This document shows, in pieces, positions 45,184 to 53,431 of a DNA stretch of 64,000 nucleotides (positions are counted from its first letter, which is position 1; every line of letters starts with the position of its first letter). Source of the DNA: Fimenecus sp964457415. Lineage in GTDB: Bacteria > Bacillota > Clostridia > Oscillospirales > Acutalibacteraceae. The notes beneath the pieces are model-generated. The model saw only the letters and a list, made by a program, of their open reading frames with translations. It was not told the origin of the DNA and did not search any database. The position numbers and the translations under genes were made by a program. The stretch lies in NCBI GenBank assembly GCA_964457415.1, contig CAYWFB010000002.1, positions 1-64,000 on the forward strand. The letters are read 5' to 3'.

Positions 45184-45212
45184 ATTATACAAAGTTTTTT
45201 TATAAATATCAA
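45184..45212 (-). promoter_or_regulatory. Near-consensus promoter for the giant surface gene
   Basis: On the minus strand TTGATA (45207-45212), a 17-base spacer ending in TTTG, and a perfect TATAAT (45184-45189). It would give a leader of about 360 nt before the ATG at 44816. The A/T-rich 300 bases beyond it, toward 45540, hold no gene I can support. Confidence 0.75.
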
Positions 45213-45537
45213 TAGCAAATTCACATTTTTTTCGTTTTTTTGCAAAAATTACATATTTTTTTGGTTGATTTGTGCAAAAGCACAAAAGAAAATTTTTGCA
45301 TTTCGACGAAATTCTGAATAATTTGTTACTTTATCAACATTTTGTCTATTATTTTCGTCTTTTTGACTATTTTTTTTGCAACTTAATGAGCATTTCGTCG
45401 ATATTCTGTCTATTATTTTACCAAATCACAATATATTGGGGATTGTAGAAAAATATGGACAATATATTGAAAGTATAAAATGAAAAGTGCAAAATACAAA
45501 ATTTCTGCTTCTGAAAAAAATTACAAATCAAACAACA

Positions 45538-45562
45538 ACGGCGGGTCAAAATGACCTGCCGT
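45538..45562. terminator. Terminator-like hairpin near the Lgt-like gene
   Basis: ACGGCGGGTCA (45538-45548) pairs with TGACCTGCCGT (45552-45562) over 11 base pairs including one G-U, with an AAA loop. T-rich sequence follows on both strands. It lies 14 bases after the stop of the gene at 45577. Confidence 0.75.
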
Positions 45563-45576
45563 GTTATTTTAAAACT

Positions 45577-46566
45577 TTATTTGCGCTTTTCTTTTTTTAA
45601 CTGCTCTCTTTTTCTTTGCCTTTTCTCTTTTTTGCTTATTTTTTTCGGCTCTTTTTTTCCTTCTTTAGTATATATACCGTCATCTTCAACTTTTCTTATT
45701 TTCTTAACGGTGATGCCGATAACTCCTCGATAGGGTTTATCAAAATGAGTATTGATTTTGTCGCCGTACTTCTTAACAACGAACAAAAGAATAATACCGA
45801 CAACCACACCAATGATACACAATATATGATATGTTTTAAGCGGCCCCAACACATTTTTTTCACGGCGTAAAAATTCGCTGAAGAAACGAGTTCCGCTGAA
45901 AAGAATTAAATAAGTGGGGAAAAGGGTTCCGGTTTTGGCTTTTTTCTTATAGAACATCATAAATATGAATATCGCCAATGCCCAAAAGATTTCGATAAGC
46001 TGTACGGGAAACTCATATTTTTCATTACGGTAACTATATAAACCGTGTTCCCATTCAATTCCGTAGCAACAGCCAGCAGCAAAGCAGGCAAACTTTGAAA
46101 AAATTAATGCCAATGGGTATGAAGGTGTTGCCCAATCCAACTGTTTAAGCGGGTTAATGCCCACAATACAGCAATATAGGATATATATCGCCCCGTTAAT
46201 GAATAACAATGCAAAATAGTTTGCTCCTGTTCCTACAAGTTTGCCAAACGGGCGGTTAAATACACCGTAATATTGTATAAAGTAAGCCATTATGAAAATT
46301 TCAAGAATGAGCCACAGATAGTCTTTCGATAAAAAGTTCAGTACTTTGTTAAATACTTTTTTATACCACGGTATTTCTTTAGGTAATGAGCCGCTGAAAT
46401 TCTGATGTATTCTTTGAAAAAACTGCTGTATTCCACCAACACAAAAACTTGGAATACCTCTTTTTTGTCTGAAATGCAGGAACTGATATATTAAAAGAAT
46501 AACAGTAGCAATAGAGTTGAAGTTGGCATAATAAGCGTCTCTTAATTCTCTGGTTATACCCAGCAT
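45577..46566 (-). CDS. Lgt-like (prolipoprotein diacylglyceryl transferase-related) membrane protein
   Basis: A 329-residue membrane protein with six or seven segments and a very basic C-terminal tail of about 35 residues rich in KKEK. The region around residues 155-170 (SKFACFAAGCCYG) and then YEFPVQLIEIFWA and GTRFFSEFLRRE resembles the catalytic core of Lgt. The usual arginine before the GCC motif is replaced by lysine, and the N-terminal part does not show the family's HG-type motif. It may be a divergent paralogue rather than the housekeeping enzyme. It lies 12 bases after a lipoprotein gene on the same strand. Confidence 0.72.
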   Translation of the reverse strand: MLGITRELRDAYYANFNSIATVILLIYQFLHFRQKRGIPSFCVGGIQQFFQRIHQNFSGSLPKEIPWYKKVFNKVLNFLSKDYLWLILEIFIMAYFIQYYGVFNRPFGKLVGTGANYFALLFINGAIYILYCCIVGINPLKQLDWATPSYPLALIFSKFACFAAGCCYGIEWEHGLYSYRNEKYEFPVQLIEIFWALAIFIFMMFYKKKAKTGTLFPTYLILFSGTRFFSEFLRREKNVLGPLKTYHILCIIGVVVGIILLFVVKKYGDKINTHFDKPYRGVIGITVKKIRKVEDDGIYTKEGKKEPKKISKKEKRQRKREQLKKEKRK

Positions 46567-46578
46567 ATCATCTCTCCT

Positions 46579-47283
46579 CTATTTTGAACTGAATGCCTCT
46601 TTAAAAATAGTTAACGCATCAATTTCTTCGTAGTAACCACTATGACAATTGTAAGAGGTAACTACGATTTTTCCGTTGAATTCAAAGTAAATAGAATATG
46701 TATAACTTACCATATTTCCGTTATCGTCTTTAACTATTAATTCAACTTCTCTTGCATCTTTGTTATCATTTAAAAAGCTAATTTCAGTTATTTTTTCATT
46801 GTAATCATATTTTTCTTTAATATCATCAATCAATTCTTTATTGCTTTCTTTTGTTGCAGTTAAATATTCATCAACAGTACTGCAATTTTCAGGATATTCA
46901 TACTGTGATACTTTTATAACCGCTTTTCCGTCAGAGCCTTCTTTTTCATAGAGATTTGAAATGTTTTTGTATTCCCAACCTTCACCTAATTCAAATTCAT
47001 AAGAATCTCCTGTGATTTTTGTACGGTTGTAATACTCGGGCACCTCTATATATCTTGTCTGAGGTTCACCGTTATCAAAATAAAGAATGTTCCCTTCATT
47101 ATCCAAAATATGAACGGCGACATCTCCATCTTCATTAAAAACGGTATTGCCTTCATCGTCCGTAACTACTACACAATCTTCGCCGTTGATTTTAACCGTT
47201 TCCGGCTTTTCCTTCCGGCAAGCTACAAAGCAGGTGATTACCAAAGTGAATACCAATAAAATTGCTATGATTTTTTTACTCAT
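46579..47283 (-). CDS. Hypothetical lipoprotein
   Basis: A 234-residue lipoprotein with signal peptide and lipobox (VITCFVAC), so the cysteine near residue 22 is probably lipidated. The mature part is acidic, with a short repeat of the sort VVTDDEGNTVFNEDGDVAVH and LDNEGNILYFDNG, and a C-terminal half with the beta-type pattern of small lipoproteins. The ATG at 47283 follows GGAGG at good spacing; the longer frame to 47331 lacks a site. No family recognised. It is followed by the Lgt-like gene, which would be the enzyme class acting on such proteins. Confidence 0.72.
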   Translation of the reverse strand: MSKKIIAILLVFTLVITCFVACRKEKPETVKINGEDCVVVTDDEGNTVFNEDGDVAVHILDNEGNILYFDNGEPQTRYIEVPEYYNRTKITGDSYEFELGEGWEYKNISNLYEKEGSDGKAVIKVSQYEYPENCSTVDEYLTATKESNKELIDDIKEKYDYNEKITEISFLNDNKDAREVELIVKDDNGNMVSYTYSIYFEFNGKIVVTSYNCHSGYYEEIDALTIFKEAFSSK

Positions 47284-47364
47284 ATTTATTCCTCCGTTAA
47301 GGTTTTTATATTTAAACCTTTTTCCCTCCATCTAAGAGGGAGCGAAAGTGGCTTATACTATTTA

Positions 47365-48474
47365 TTACTCTGTAATTGTTGTGAGACTGCGGTTTGCCTC
47401 AGGAACTACTGCGATAAAGCTTTGTCCCTGATTTACGGTAAGCTCGTTGCCGTCTTTACCGTAGAATTTGAGAGCTCCTGTTTTGCCGTCTTTCTTCCAG
47501 GTGATTGACTCACCGTAGCCGTGAGAAACGAACACTGCGTCACCGAGTGACTGCTCCATATTCCATTCCTGATGTCCCTTTGCGTCGCCGAGAGAAGAAA
47601 CCGGACAATACATAATAATTACGTTTTCAACTGATACTTTTTCGCTTGTTGTTCCGTCTTTGCAGAGAGTTGAATTCATGTATACATCGTACGACTTGTT
47701 CTCTGCATCATATTTGAAGGTTCTCTTGTAGCTTGAAGAATATGTAATATTGATTGATGAACAGCTTCCGCTTGCGTCACCAAACGGCATTCTCTGACCA
47801 CTTACAACTACCTTAAAGGGTGTCCAGCTTGTATCCTTTGCCTTTGTTTCATAGCCAAGCTTTGCGATTGCTTTTTCAATTGAGGAGCCTTTGGTGTATC
47901 CGCGGTGCTCTGAGCTTACATTTCTTGTTGTATCGCGGAAGAAATATGTACCGCTATAAGTCATACCATCGATATTATCAATATCATATTTATTGATTGC
48001 ACCGTAGGCAAGAGTGTTGTCCGTTCTGCCACTACCGCCCCAATGAACATAGATTGCATTAAGTCCTGCCGCAATTTCAACAAAGTCGTGACGTGCACTT
48101 CTTGTGGGACCAACCTTTTCGGGAATATCCTCTGTGTCGGCATAAATCCACATCATACGGGTAATTCCGCCCTCAACCATACCTTCAAAAATCACGTCGG
48201 GAGTTGACATACCCCACTGAGGTCTTGCAGAAGGGGAGTTCTCAATCATAATTGCAACAGGTCTTGCACCGATTGCACTGTCGCTCAAATCTGCCTTGCC
48301 TGTAAGGGGGTTGATATTTGTTGGAGTTGCCTCTGTTGTGCTTTCAGTAGTGGACTCTGTTGTACTATTTTCGTCAACCTCATAATTGGGCTTGTCATTA
48401 CAAGCCGCAAAGGTGAGCATTATAAGCGAAAGAGCCATAATAATACTAACAATTTTTACGATACTTTTTTTCAT
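47365..48474 (-). CDS. DUF3048-domain lipoprotein (YerB-like)
   Basis: A 369-residue lipoprotein; the signal peptide ends in MLTFAAC, followed by a Thr/Glu-rich linker of about 30 residues. The DUF3048 domain is recognisable by ARPVAIMIENSPSARPQWG near residue 68, FEGMVEGGITRMMWIY and VGPTRSARHDFVEIA near 115-130, and GNELTVNQGQSFIAVVP near the C-terminus. YerB of Bacillus is of this type; its function is not established. It lies on the same strand as the neighbouring lipoprotein and serS. Confidence 0.88.
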   Translation of the reverse strand: MKKSIVKIVSIIMALSLIMLTFAACNDKPNYEVDENSTTESTTESTTEATPTNINPLTGKADLSDSAIGARPVAIMIENSPSARPQWGMSTPDVIFEGMVEGGITRMMWIYADTEDIPEKVGPTRSARHDFVEIAAGLNAIYVHWGGSGRTDNTLAYGAINKYDIDNIDGMTYSGTYFFRDTTRNVSSEHRGYTKGSSIEKAIAKLGYETKAKDTSWTPFKVVVSGQRMPFGDASGSCSSINITYSSSYKRTFKYDAENKSYDVYMNSTLCKDGTTSEKVSVENVIIMYCPVSSLGDAKGHQEWNMEQSLGDAVFVSHGYGESITWKKDGKTGALKFYGKDGNELTVNQGQSFIAVVPEANRSLTTITE

Positions 48475-48513
48475 TGTATATCCCTCTCCAAAGTGAATTT
48501 GCGTGAGAATTTT

Positions 48514-49794
48514 TTATTTCTCTATTTTTGTTTTTCCGCCCATATACATCTGTAATGCCTTGGGAATGTTGATACTGCCGTCTTCGTTAAGATTATTTTC
48601 AAGGAACGCGATTAACATTCTGGGAGGTGCAACAACTGTATTATTTAATGTATGTGCGAAATAGTTGCCGTCTTTTGACTTAACACGAATTCCGAGACGG
48701 CGAGCCTGCGCATCACCAAGGTTTGAGCAAGAGCCAACCTCGAAATACTTCTGCTGACGGGGGCTCCAAGCCTCAACATCACAGCTCTTCACCTTTAAGT
48801 CTGCCAAATCGCCTGAACAGCACTCAAGTGTTCTTACCGGAATGTCAAGTGAGCGGAAGAAATCAACTGAATTCTGCCAGAGCACGTCATACCATTTCAT
48901 ACTCTCTTCGGGCTTACATACAACAATCATTTCCTGCTTTTCAAACTGATGAATTCTGTAAACTCCGCGCTCCTCAATACCGTGTGCGCCAACTTCTTTA
49001 CGGAAGCAAGGAGAGTAGCTTGTAAGAGTTTTGGGAAGCTCTTCTTCAGGAATATGGCTGTCGATGAACTTACCAATCATTGAGTGCTCACTTGTACCAA
49101 TAAGATAAAGGTCCTCACCCTCAATTTTATACATCATATTTTCCATTTCTGCGAAGCTCATAACGCCTGTTACAACGTCGCTTCTAATCATAAATGGGGG
49201 AATATAATAGGTAAATCCGCGGTCAATCATAAAATCGCGTGCATAAGAAAGAATTGCAGAATGAAGACGGGCTATATCACCGCAAAGATAATAGAAACCG
49301 TTACCGCTTGTCTTTCTTGCGCTGTCCAAATCGATACCGTTGAGGTTTTCCATAATATCAACGTGATAGGGGACTTCAAAATCAGGAGTTACAGGCTCAC
49401 CATAACGCTGAATTTCAACATTTTCGCTGTCATCCTTACCAATCGGCACGCTGGGGTCGATAATATTGGGAATTACAAGCATAATCTTGCGGATTTCTTC
49501 TTCTAATTCACCCTCTTTAACCTGCAAAGCGTTAAGCTCGTCTGCAATATCCTTAACCTTCTGCTTTGCCTGTTCAGCCTCGTCGCGCATACCCTTTGCC
49601 ATAAGTCCGCCGATTTCTTTACTTACGGAGTTACGGAGAGCACGAAGCTCATCGCCACGACCTTTAGCGGCTCTGTATTCTGAATCAAGCTCGATTACCT
49701 TATCAACAAGGGGGAGCTTATCGTCCTGAAACTTTTTCTTGATGTTTTCTTTAACTGCATCAGGATTAGTTCTTAAAAACTTAATATCAAGCAT
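48514..49794 (-). CDS. serS: Seryl-tRNA synthetase
   Basis: Class II synthetase that charges tRNA-Ser and tRNA-Sec. The 426-residue protein starts MLDIKFLRTNPDAVKENI, followed by a long coiled-coil arm (about 25-110) that binds tRNA. Motif 2 is around FRKEVGAHGIEERGVYR near 270-286 and motif 3 near the C-terminus (PPRMLIAFLENN). It is 16 bases downstream of parB, so it probably shares the parA-parB transcript. No T-box leader is present in this short gap. Confidence 0.97.
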   Translation of the reverse strand: MLDIKFLRTNPDAVKENIKKKFQDDKLPLVDKVIELDSEYRAAKGRGDELRALRNSVSKEIGGLMAKGMRDEAEQAKQKVKDIADELNALQVKEGELEEEIRKIMLVIPNIIDPSVPIGKDDSENVEIQRYGEPVTPDFEVPYHVDIMENLNGIDLDSARKTSGNGFYYLCGDIARLHSAILSYARDFMIDRGFTYYIPPFMIRSDVVTGVMSFAEMENMMYKIEGEDLYLIGTSEHSMIGKFIDSHIPEEELPKTLTSYSPCFRKEVGAHGIEERGVYRIHQFEKQEMIVVCKPEESMKWYDVLWQNSVDFFRSLDIPVRTLECCSGDLADLKVKSCDVEAWSPRQQKYFEVGSCSNLGDAQARRLGIRVKSKDGNYFAHTLNNTVVAPPRMLIAFLENNLNEDGSINIPKALQMYMGGKTKIEK

Positions 49795-49810
49795 CTATTT
49801 CAATCCTTTC

Positions 49811-50668
49811 TTATTTGTCCAAATCTTTAGCAAGTTGAGTCAAATCCTCTTTGCCGAAGAATTCAAACTCAAGAGTACCTTTACCGCCTTTTGAAAGATA
49901 AATCTTTACCTTTCTGCCAAGAGCCTCGGTAAGAGCTAACTCAACCTCGTCGTAATATTTATCTCTTTTTTTATCGCGCTTTTTAGGTGTTGCTTTTTCA
50001 CCCTGAGCCGCGTATTTTACCATTTTTTCAACCTGACGTACAGATAACTCATTTGTAATTGCAGAATCTGCAATACAAAGCATTTCTTTTTCGTCATCAA
50101 GACCTAATAATGCACGGGAATGACCCGCCGTGATTTTACCGTCGCCCAACAAAGTCAATACAGACTGAGGCAATTTCAATAATCTTAATGTATTTGTAAC
50201 TGCAACACGTGATTTTCCAACGCGGTCTGCAGCTTCTTCTTGAGTAAAGCCGTAAGTTTCTATAAGGGATTTAAGACCCTCTGCCTCTTCAACGGGGTTT
50301 AAATCCTCACGCTGAAGATTTTCGATAAGAGCAAATACGCTTGCTTCTTCATCGGTCATTTCGCGAATTGTTACGGGAACCTCGTGAAGCCCTGCCATGT
50401 GTGCTGCACGCCAACGGCGTTCACCGGCTACAAGCTGATAACTGCCGTCCGACATAGGACGAACGAGCAACGGCTGAATTATTCCGTTTTTCTCAATACT
50501 TTTCGCAAGCTCGTTGAGAGCCTTTTCGTTGAAATTCTTACGGGGCTGGTCGCGGTTGGGCTCAATTTCGTGGATTGCAAGCTTTACGGCAGATGTACCG
50601 TTTTCAGTTGCCGAATTATCAAGGAAAAGAGCATCCATACCTCTGCCTAATCCGCCTTTTTTAGCCAT
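49811..50668 (-). CDS. parB: Chromosome-partitioning protein ParB (Spo0J)
   Basis: Binds parS sites and loads SMC near the origin. The 285-residue protein begins AKKGGLGRGMDALF, typical of Spo0J. The CTP-binding GERRWRAAHMAGL lies near residues 78-90 and the HTH region (FTQEEAADRVGKSRVAVTN) near 144-162. I chose ATG at 50668, with a GAGGTG site seven bases upstream. The gene follows parA at 11 bases. Two good parS matches occur in the window at 51584 and 53802. Confidence 0.96.
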   Translation of the reverse strand: MAKKGGLGRGMDALFLDNSATENGTSAVKLAIHEIEPNRDQPRKNFNEKALNELAKSIEKNGIIQPLLVRPMSDGSYQLVAGERRWRAAHMAGLHEVPVTIREMTDEEASVFALIENLQREDLNPVEEAEGLKSLIETYGFTQEEAADRVGKSRVAVTNTLRLLKLPQSVLTLLGDGKITAGHSRALLGLDDEKEMLCIADSAITNELSVRQVEKMVKYAAQGEKATPKKRDKKRDKYYDEVELALTEALGRKVKIYLSKGGKGTLEFEFFGKEDLTQLAKDLDK

Positions 50669-50679
50669 TCTCATTCACC

Positions 50680-51444
50680 TCATTTTTGCTGTGATAAAAA
50701 TTCCTCGGCAAAATCGTTATATGCAATTGCACCCTTTGAATTTTTATCATAATACATAATCGGCTCGCCGAAAGACGGAGCCTCTGAAAGTCTTACATTT
50801 CGCGGGATTGTGGTCTTGTAAACCTTGTTGGGAAAGAACTTTTTGATTTCTGTCACAACCTGCTGTGTAAGGTTAAGTCTGCCGTCATACATTGTCTGCA
50901 GAACACCCTCAAGCTCAATATGCGGGTTATAAAGTCTTTTAACCTGACGGACTGTTGCCATTAACTGTGCCAGACCCTCAAGTGCATAGAATTCACACTG
51001 AACGGGAACCAAAAATGTGTCAGATGCAGTTAATGCGTTAATAGTAATCAATCCAAGAGAGGGGGGACAGTCAAAGAAAATATAGTCATACTTGTCCCAA
51101 AGCTGTGCAACCGCAATTTTCAAACGGCTTTCACGCTTTTCAATCTCAATTAACTCAACCTCTGCACCCGCAAGGTTTAAATCGGCAGGGATAATATCAA
51201 CATTTTTAAATGGTGTTTTTACAACCGCATCGTTAGCATTAATATCCTTAACAAGAATATCATAAGAAGAATTAACGATTTTACGTTTATTTATACCGAA
51301 TCCGCTTGTGGAATTACCCTGTGGGTCAATATCTGCAAGCAAAACCTTAAAGCCTTTCGCACCAACTGCGGCGGCAAGGCTCACGGCAGTTGTAGTTTTA
51401 CCCACACCGCCCTTTTGGTTAATAATTGAAACGACTTTTGCCAA
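50680..51444 (-). CDS. parA: Chromosome-partitioning ATPase ParA (Soj)
   Basis: Deviant Walker A ATPase that pairs with ParB in origin segregation and influences DnaA. The start at a TTG (51444) gives AKVVSIINQKGGVGKTTTAV, which matches the usual Soj start; a GTG 13 codons earlier would add an atypical extension. It has GGAG nine bases upstream. The KGGVGKTTT loop, DPQGNSTSGF and FFDCPPSLGLITINALTA are intact. Length is 254 residues, as usual. Confidence 0.95.
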   Translation of the reverse strand: MAKVVSIINQKGGVGKTTTAVSLAAAVGAKGFKVLLADIDPQGNSTSGFGINKRKIVNSSYDILVKDINANDAVVKTPFKNVDIIPADLNLAGAEVELIEIEKRESRLKIAVAQLWDKYDYIFFDCPPSLGLITINALTASDTFLVPVQCEFYALEGLAQLMATVRQVKRLYNPHIELEGVLQTMYDGRLNLTQQVVTEIKKFFPNKVYKTTIPRNVRLSEAPSFGEPIMYYDKNSKGAIAYNDFAEEFLSQQK

Positions 51445-51583
51445 GAAATCCCACTCCGAAACAGTAAAAAGGCGTTTTTTCACACCCTAATACCCGATTT
51501 TACATAAGTATAACACATAAATTTTAAAAATTAAAGTGGAAATAATGAAAATTTACAATTTAAAAGGAAATAATTAACAAAAA

Positions 51584-51599
51584 TGTTTCACGTGGAACA
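51584..51599. promoter_or_regulatory. parS: parS site upstream of parA
   Basis: TGTTTCACGTGGAACA. Its reverse complement, TGTTCCACGTGAAACA, fits the Bacillus parS consensus TGTTNCACGTGAAACA exactly. It lies in the 255-base gap between the two ParB-type transcription units. Confidence 0.85.
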
Positions 51600-51617
51600 T
51601 TTTAAAAGTTCATAAAA

Positions 51618-51642
51618 GCAAAAGACTCCCTTTCGGGAGCCT
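51618..51642 (-). terminator. Terminator after the second ParB-type gene
   Basis: GACTCCC and GGGAGCC flank a TTTC loop (51624-51641). On the minus strand the stem is followed by TTTTGCTTTTATG. It lies about 100 bases after the stop at 51740; the intervening stretch has no recognisable gene. Confidence 0.7.
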
Positions 51643-51739
51643 TTCGCTGTGGATGTGGGGTGTGAAAGAGAAGGATATGGGTGGCTTTTGCCACTATATA
51701 AAATCACTCGACATCGGGGGATGGAGTGGTTTTATCAAG

Positions 51740-52564
51740 TTAAGTCGCAATCTGCTTAACGCTGTCATCAAGCTTGGGAATTCTCACAATATACTCAACA
51801 TATTCGTCAGTTTCGGTTTTAACCGAATCCGCGTCAATTCCTGCACGGCGGATATTGTCAACCGCGTTGTTGAGAGTGTTTATAAAAATGCGAATATCCT
51901 TAAAACCTTTGAGCATCTGTCTTTTAGGTGCTTCGTTCTTGCGTAGCATCTGGTCAATGAGCGCTTCACTTTCATTTACATTTAGATGTCGCTCAATTAT
52001 TATTGATAAAGCCCGCGAGCGTTGTACCTCGTCAGTTAAAGAGAGCAGGGCTCGTGCGTGACGTTCGGTAAGTCCTGCACGGCTAATCTGATAACGCATT
52101 TCGTCGCTTAATTTAAGTAATCTCAATTTATTTGACAAGGTGGATTGTGCTCTGCCAAGTCTTTTACAAAGCTCGTCCTGACTTAATCGATAATCATTTA
52201 TAAGAGTTGCCAGCGCCTCTGCCTCTTCAAAATAATCAAGATTTTGTCTTTGCAGATTTTCAAGGACTGCGAACACAGCGGAGTCGGTTTCAGAAATCTC
52301 GGTGACAATGCATGGCACATTTGTCAGCCCTACAAGTCTTGCGGCACGGAGCCTACGCTCACCTGCAATCAATTCATATTTACCGTTGCCCTGCGAACGC
52401 ACAAGCAAGGGCTGTAGAATTCCGTTGGCGCGAATGCTTTGAGCCAGTCCCTCAAGCTCGTCGTAATCAAACCTTTTTCTCGGTTGATTAGGATTTGGGA
52501 GAATGTCGCTTTGCGGAACTGAAAGTATTCTGTTTTCTGCTTTGACTTTATTCTGCTTTCTCAT
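51740..52564 (-). CDS. noc: ParB-family nucleoid-occlusion/partition protein (Noc-like)
   Basis: A 274-residue ParB paralogue that in this position, next to rsmG, usually encodes Noc, the nucleoid occlusion factor that protects the chromosome from division. GERRLRAARLVGL near residues 74-86 and the HTH region LSQDELCKRLGRAQSTLSN near 139-157 are intact. The N-terminus, MRKQNKVKAENRILSVP, lacks the clear amphipathic FFGLG-type helix that anchors Bacillus Noc to the membrane. It may therefore not act exactly like Noc. ATG at 52564 follows GGAGG eight bases upstream. Confidence 0.8.
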   Translation of the reverse strand: MRKQNKVKAENRILSVPQSDILPNPNQPRKRFDYDELEGLAQSIRANGILQPLLVRSQGNGKYELIAGERRLRAARLVGLTNVPCIVTEISETDSAVFAVLENLQRQNLDYFEEAEALATLINDYRLSQDELCKRLGRAQSTLSNKLRLLKLSDEMRYQISRAGLTERHARALLSLTDEVQRSRALSIIIERHLNVNESEALIDQMLRKNEAPKRQMLKGFKDIRIFINTLNNAVDNIRRAGIDADSVKTETDEYVEYIVRIPKLDDSVKQIAT

Positions 52565-52674
52565 AAGAAAAACCTCCGCAGTGCTTGTCCTTGAGTAAAT
52601 CATAGCACTACGGAGGTTAATTTGTAAAGAAAATCCGTTCGCCCAAAATGGCTTGTTATCAACGGTTTTCGAGT

Positions 52675-53388
52675 TTATTTTAAAGGTTTTTTCGCGATTT
52701 GTGCGGAGGGGCGGGGGTATTTTGTCGGGGTTTGCGAATTCTTTTTTATTTTAATTATTCTGCGTGGCATATTTTCGACTAAATCGAACACAATATCTTC
52801 TTCAATTTTTCCGCCAAGAATACCGATTGCCTTTTTAGCCTCGCCGATTTCCTCATTGCTCTCTGCAGATTTCATTGAAACAAAGCTTCCGCCCTGCTTT
52901 ACAAACGGAAGACAGTATTCAGAAAGAACGGGGAGCGCCGCAACTGCACGTGCGGTTGCAAAATCAAACTGCTCACGGTATTTCGAGAGCTGTGCCGCTT
53001 CTTCTGCTCTCATGTGAAGAATTTCACCCTGAACCCCACACTCATTAAGCACATTTTCAATAAAGCCAAGCTTTTTGCGTGTACTGTCAAGAAATGTCAT
53101 CTGAATATCGGGTCTTGCAAGCTTAAGAACAAGTCCGGGGAAGCCTGCACCCGTGCCCACATCAATAATCTTTGCATTTTCGGTAATATTAACATATTTA
53201 AAGATTGCAAGGCAATCCGCAAAATGCTTGACCGTTACATCGTCGGGCTCTTTGATTGCGGTCAGATTAAAGCTCTTGTTGGTTTCAATAAGCATTTCTG
53301 CAAATTTGTCAAGACGGGTAAAGGCTGAATTGTCAACTGTAATATCAAATTTTTGGATTGTATTGTATAAAAGTTGTTTATTTAGCAT
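52675..53388 (-). CDS. rsmG: 16S rRNA m7G527 methyltransferase
   Basis: Methylates G527 of 16S rRNA. The 237-residue protein has NLTAIKEPDDVTVKHFADCL near 41-60 and the SAM-binding IIDVGTGAGFPGLVLKL near residues 73-89, with AVAALPVLSEYCLPFVKQGG later. The C-terminal 15 residues are an extra Lys/Pro-rich tail. Loss of this gene is linked to low-level streptomycin resistance. It lies 41 bases after mnmG in the minus direction; that gap holds part of a TGTAGGGG-type repeat. Confidence 0.95.
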   Translation of the reverse strand: MLNKQLLYNTIQKFDITVDNSAFTRLDKFAEMLIETNKSFNLTAIKEPDDVTVKHFADCLAIFKYVNITENAKIIDVGTGAGFPGLVLKLARPDIQMTFLDSTRKKLGFIENVLNECGVQGEILHMRAEEAAQLSKYREQFDFATARAVAALPVLSEYCLPFVKQGGSFVSMKSAESNEEIGEAKKAIGILGGKIEEDIVFDLVENMPRRIIKIKKNSQTPTKYPRPSAQIAKKPLK

Positions 53389-53402
53389 AATTAAACCTCA
53401 AC

Positions 53403-53431
53403 GGGCTGCCGAGGTCGTCAGCCCCTACATT
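53403..53431. repeat. TGTAGGGG repeat, second copy
   Basis: On the minus strand this 29-base unit reads AATGTAGGGGCTGACG and so on, and it matches 37362-37390 at 28 of 29 positions. It fills the mnmG-rsmG gap and overlaps the mnmG stop. Confidence 0.72.

Noticed and set aside
45088..45285. Short frames in the leader and promoter region of the giant gene
   Set aside because: They overlap the promoter and the paired arms of the leader RNA and have no start signals.
51653..51946. Plus-strand frame covering the end of the second ParB-type gene
   Set aside because: Mostly antisense to the ParB-type gene, with no recognisable domain.
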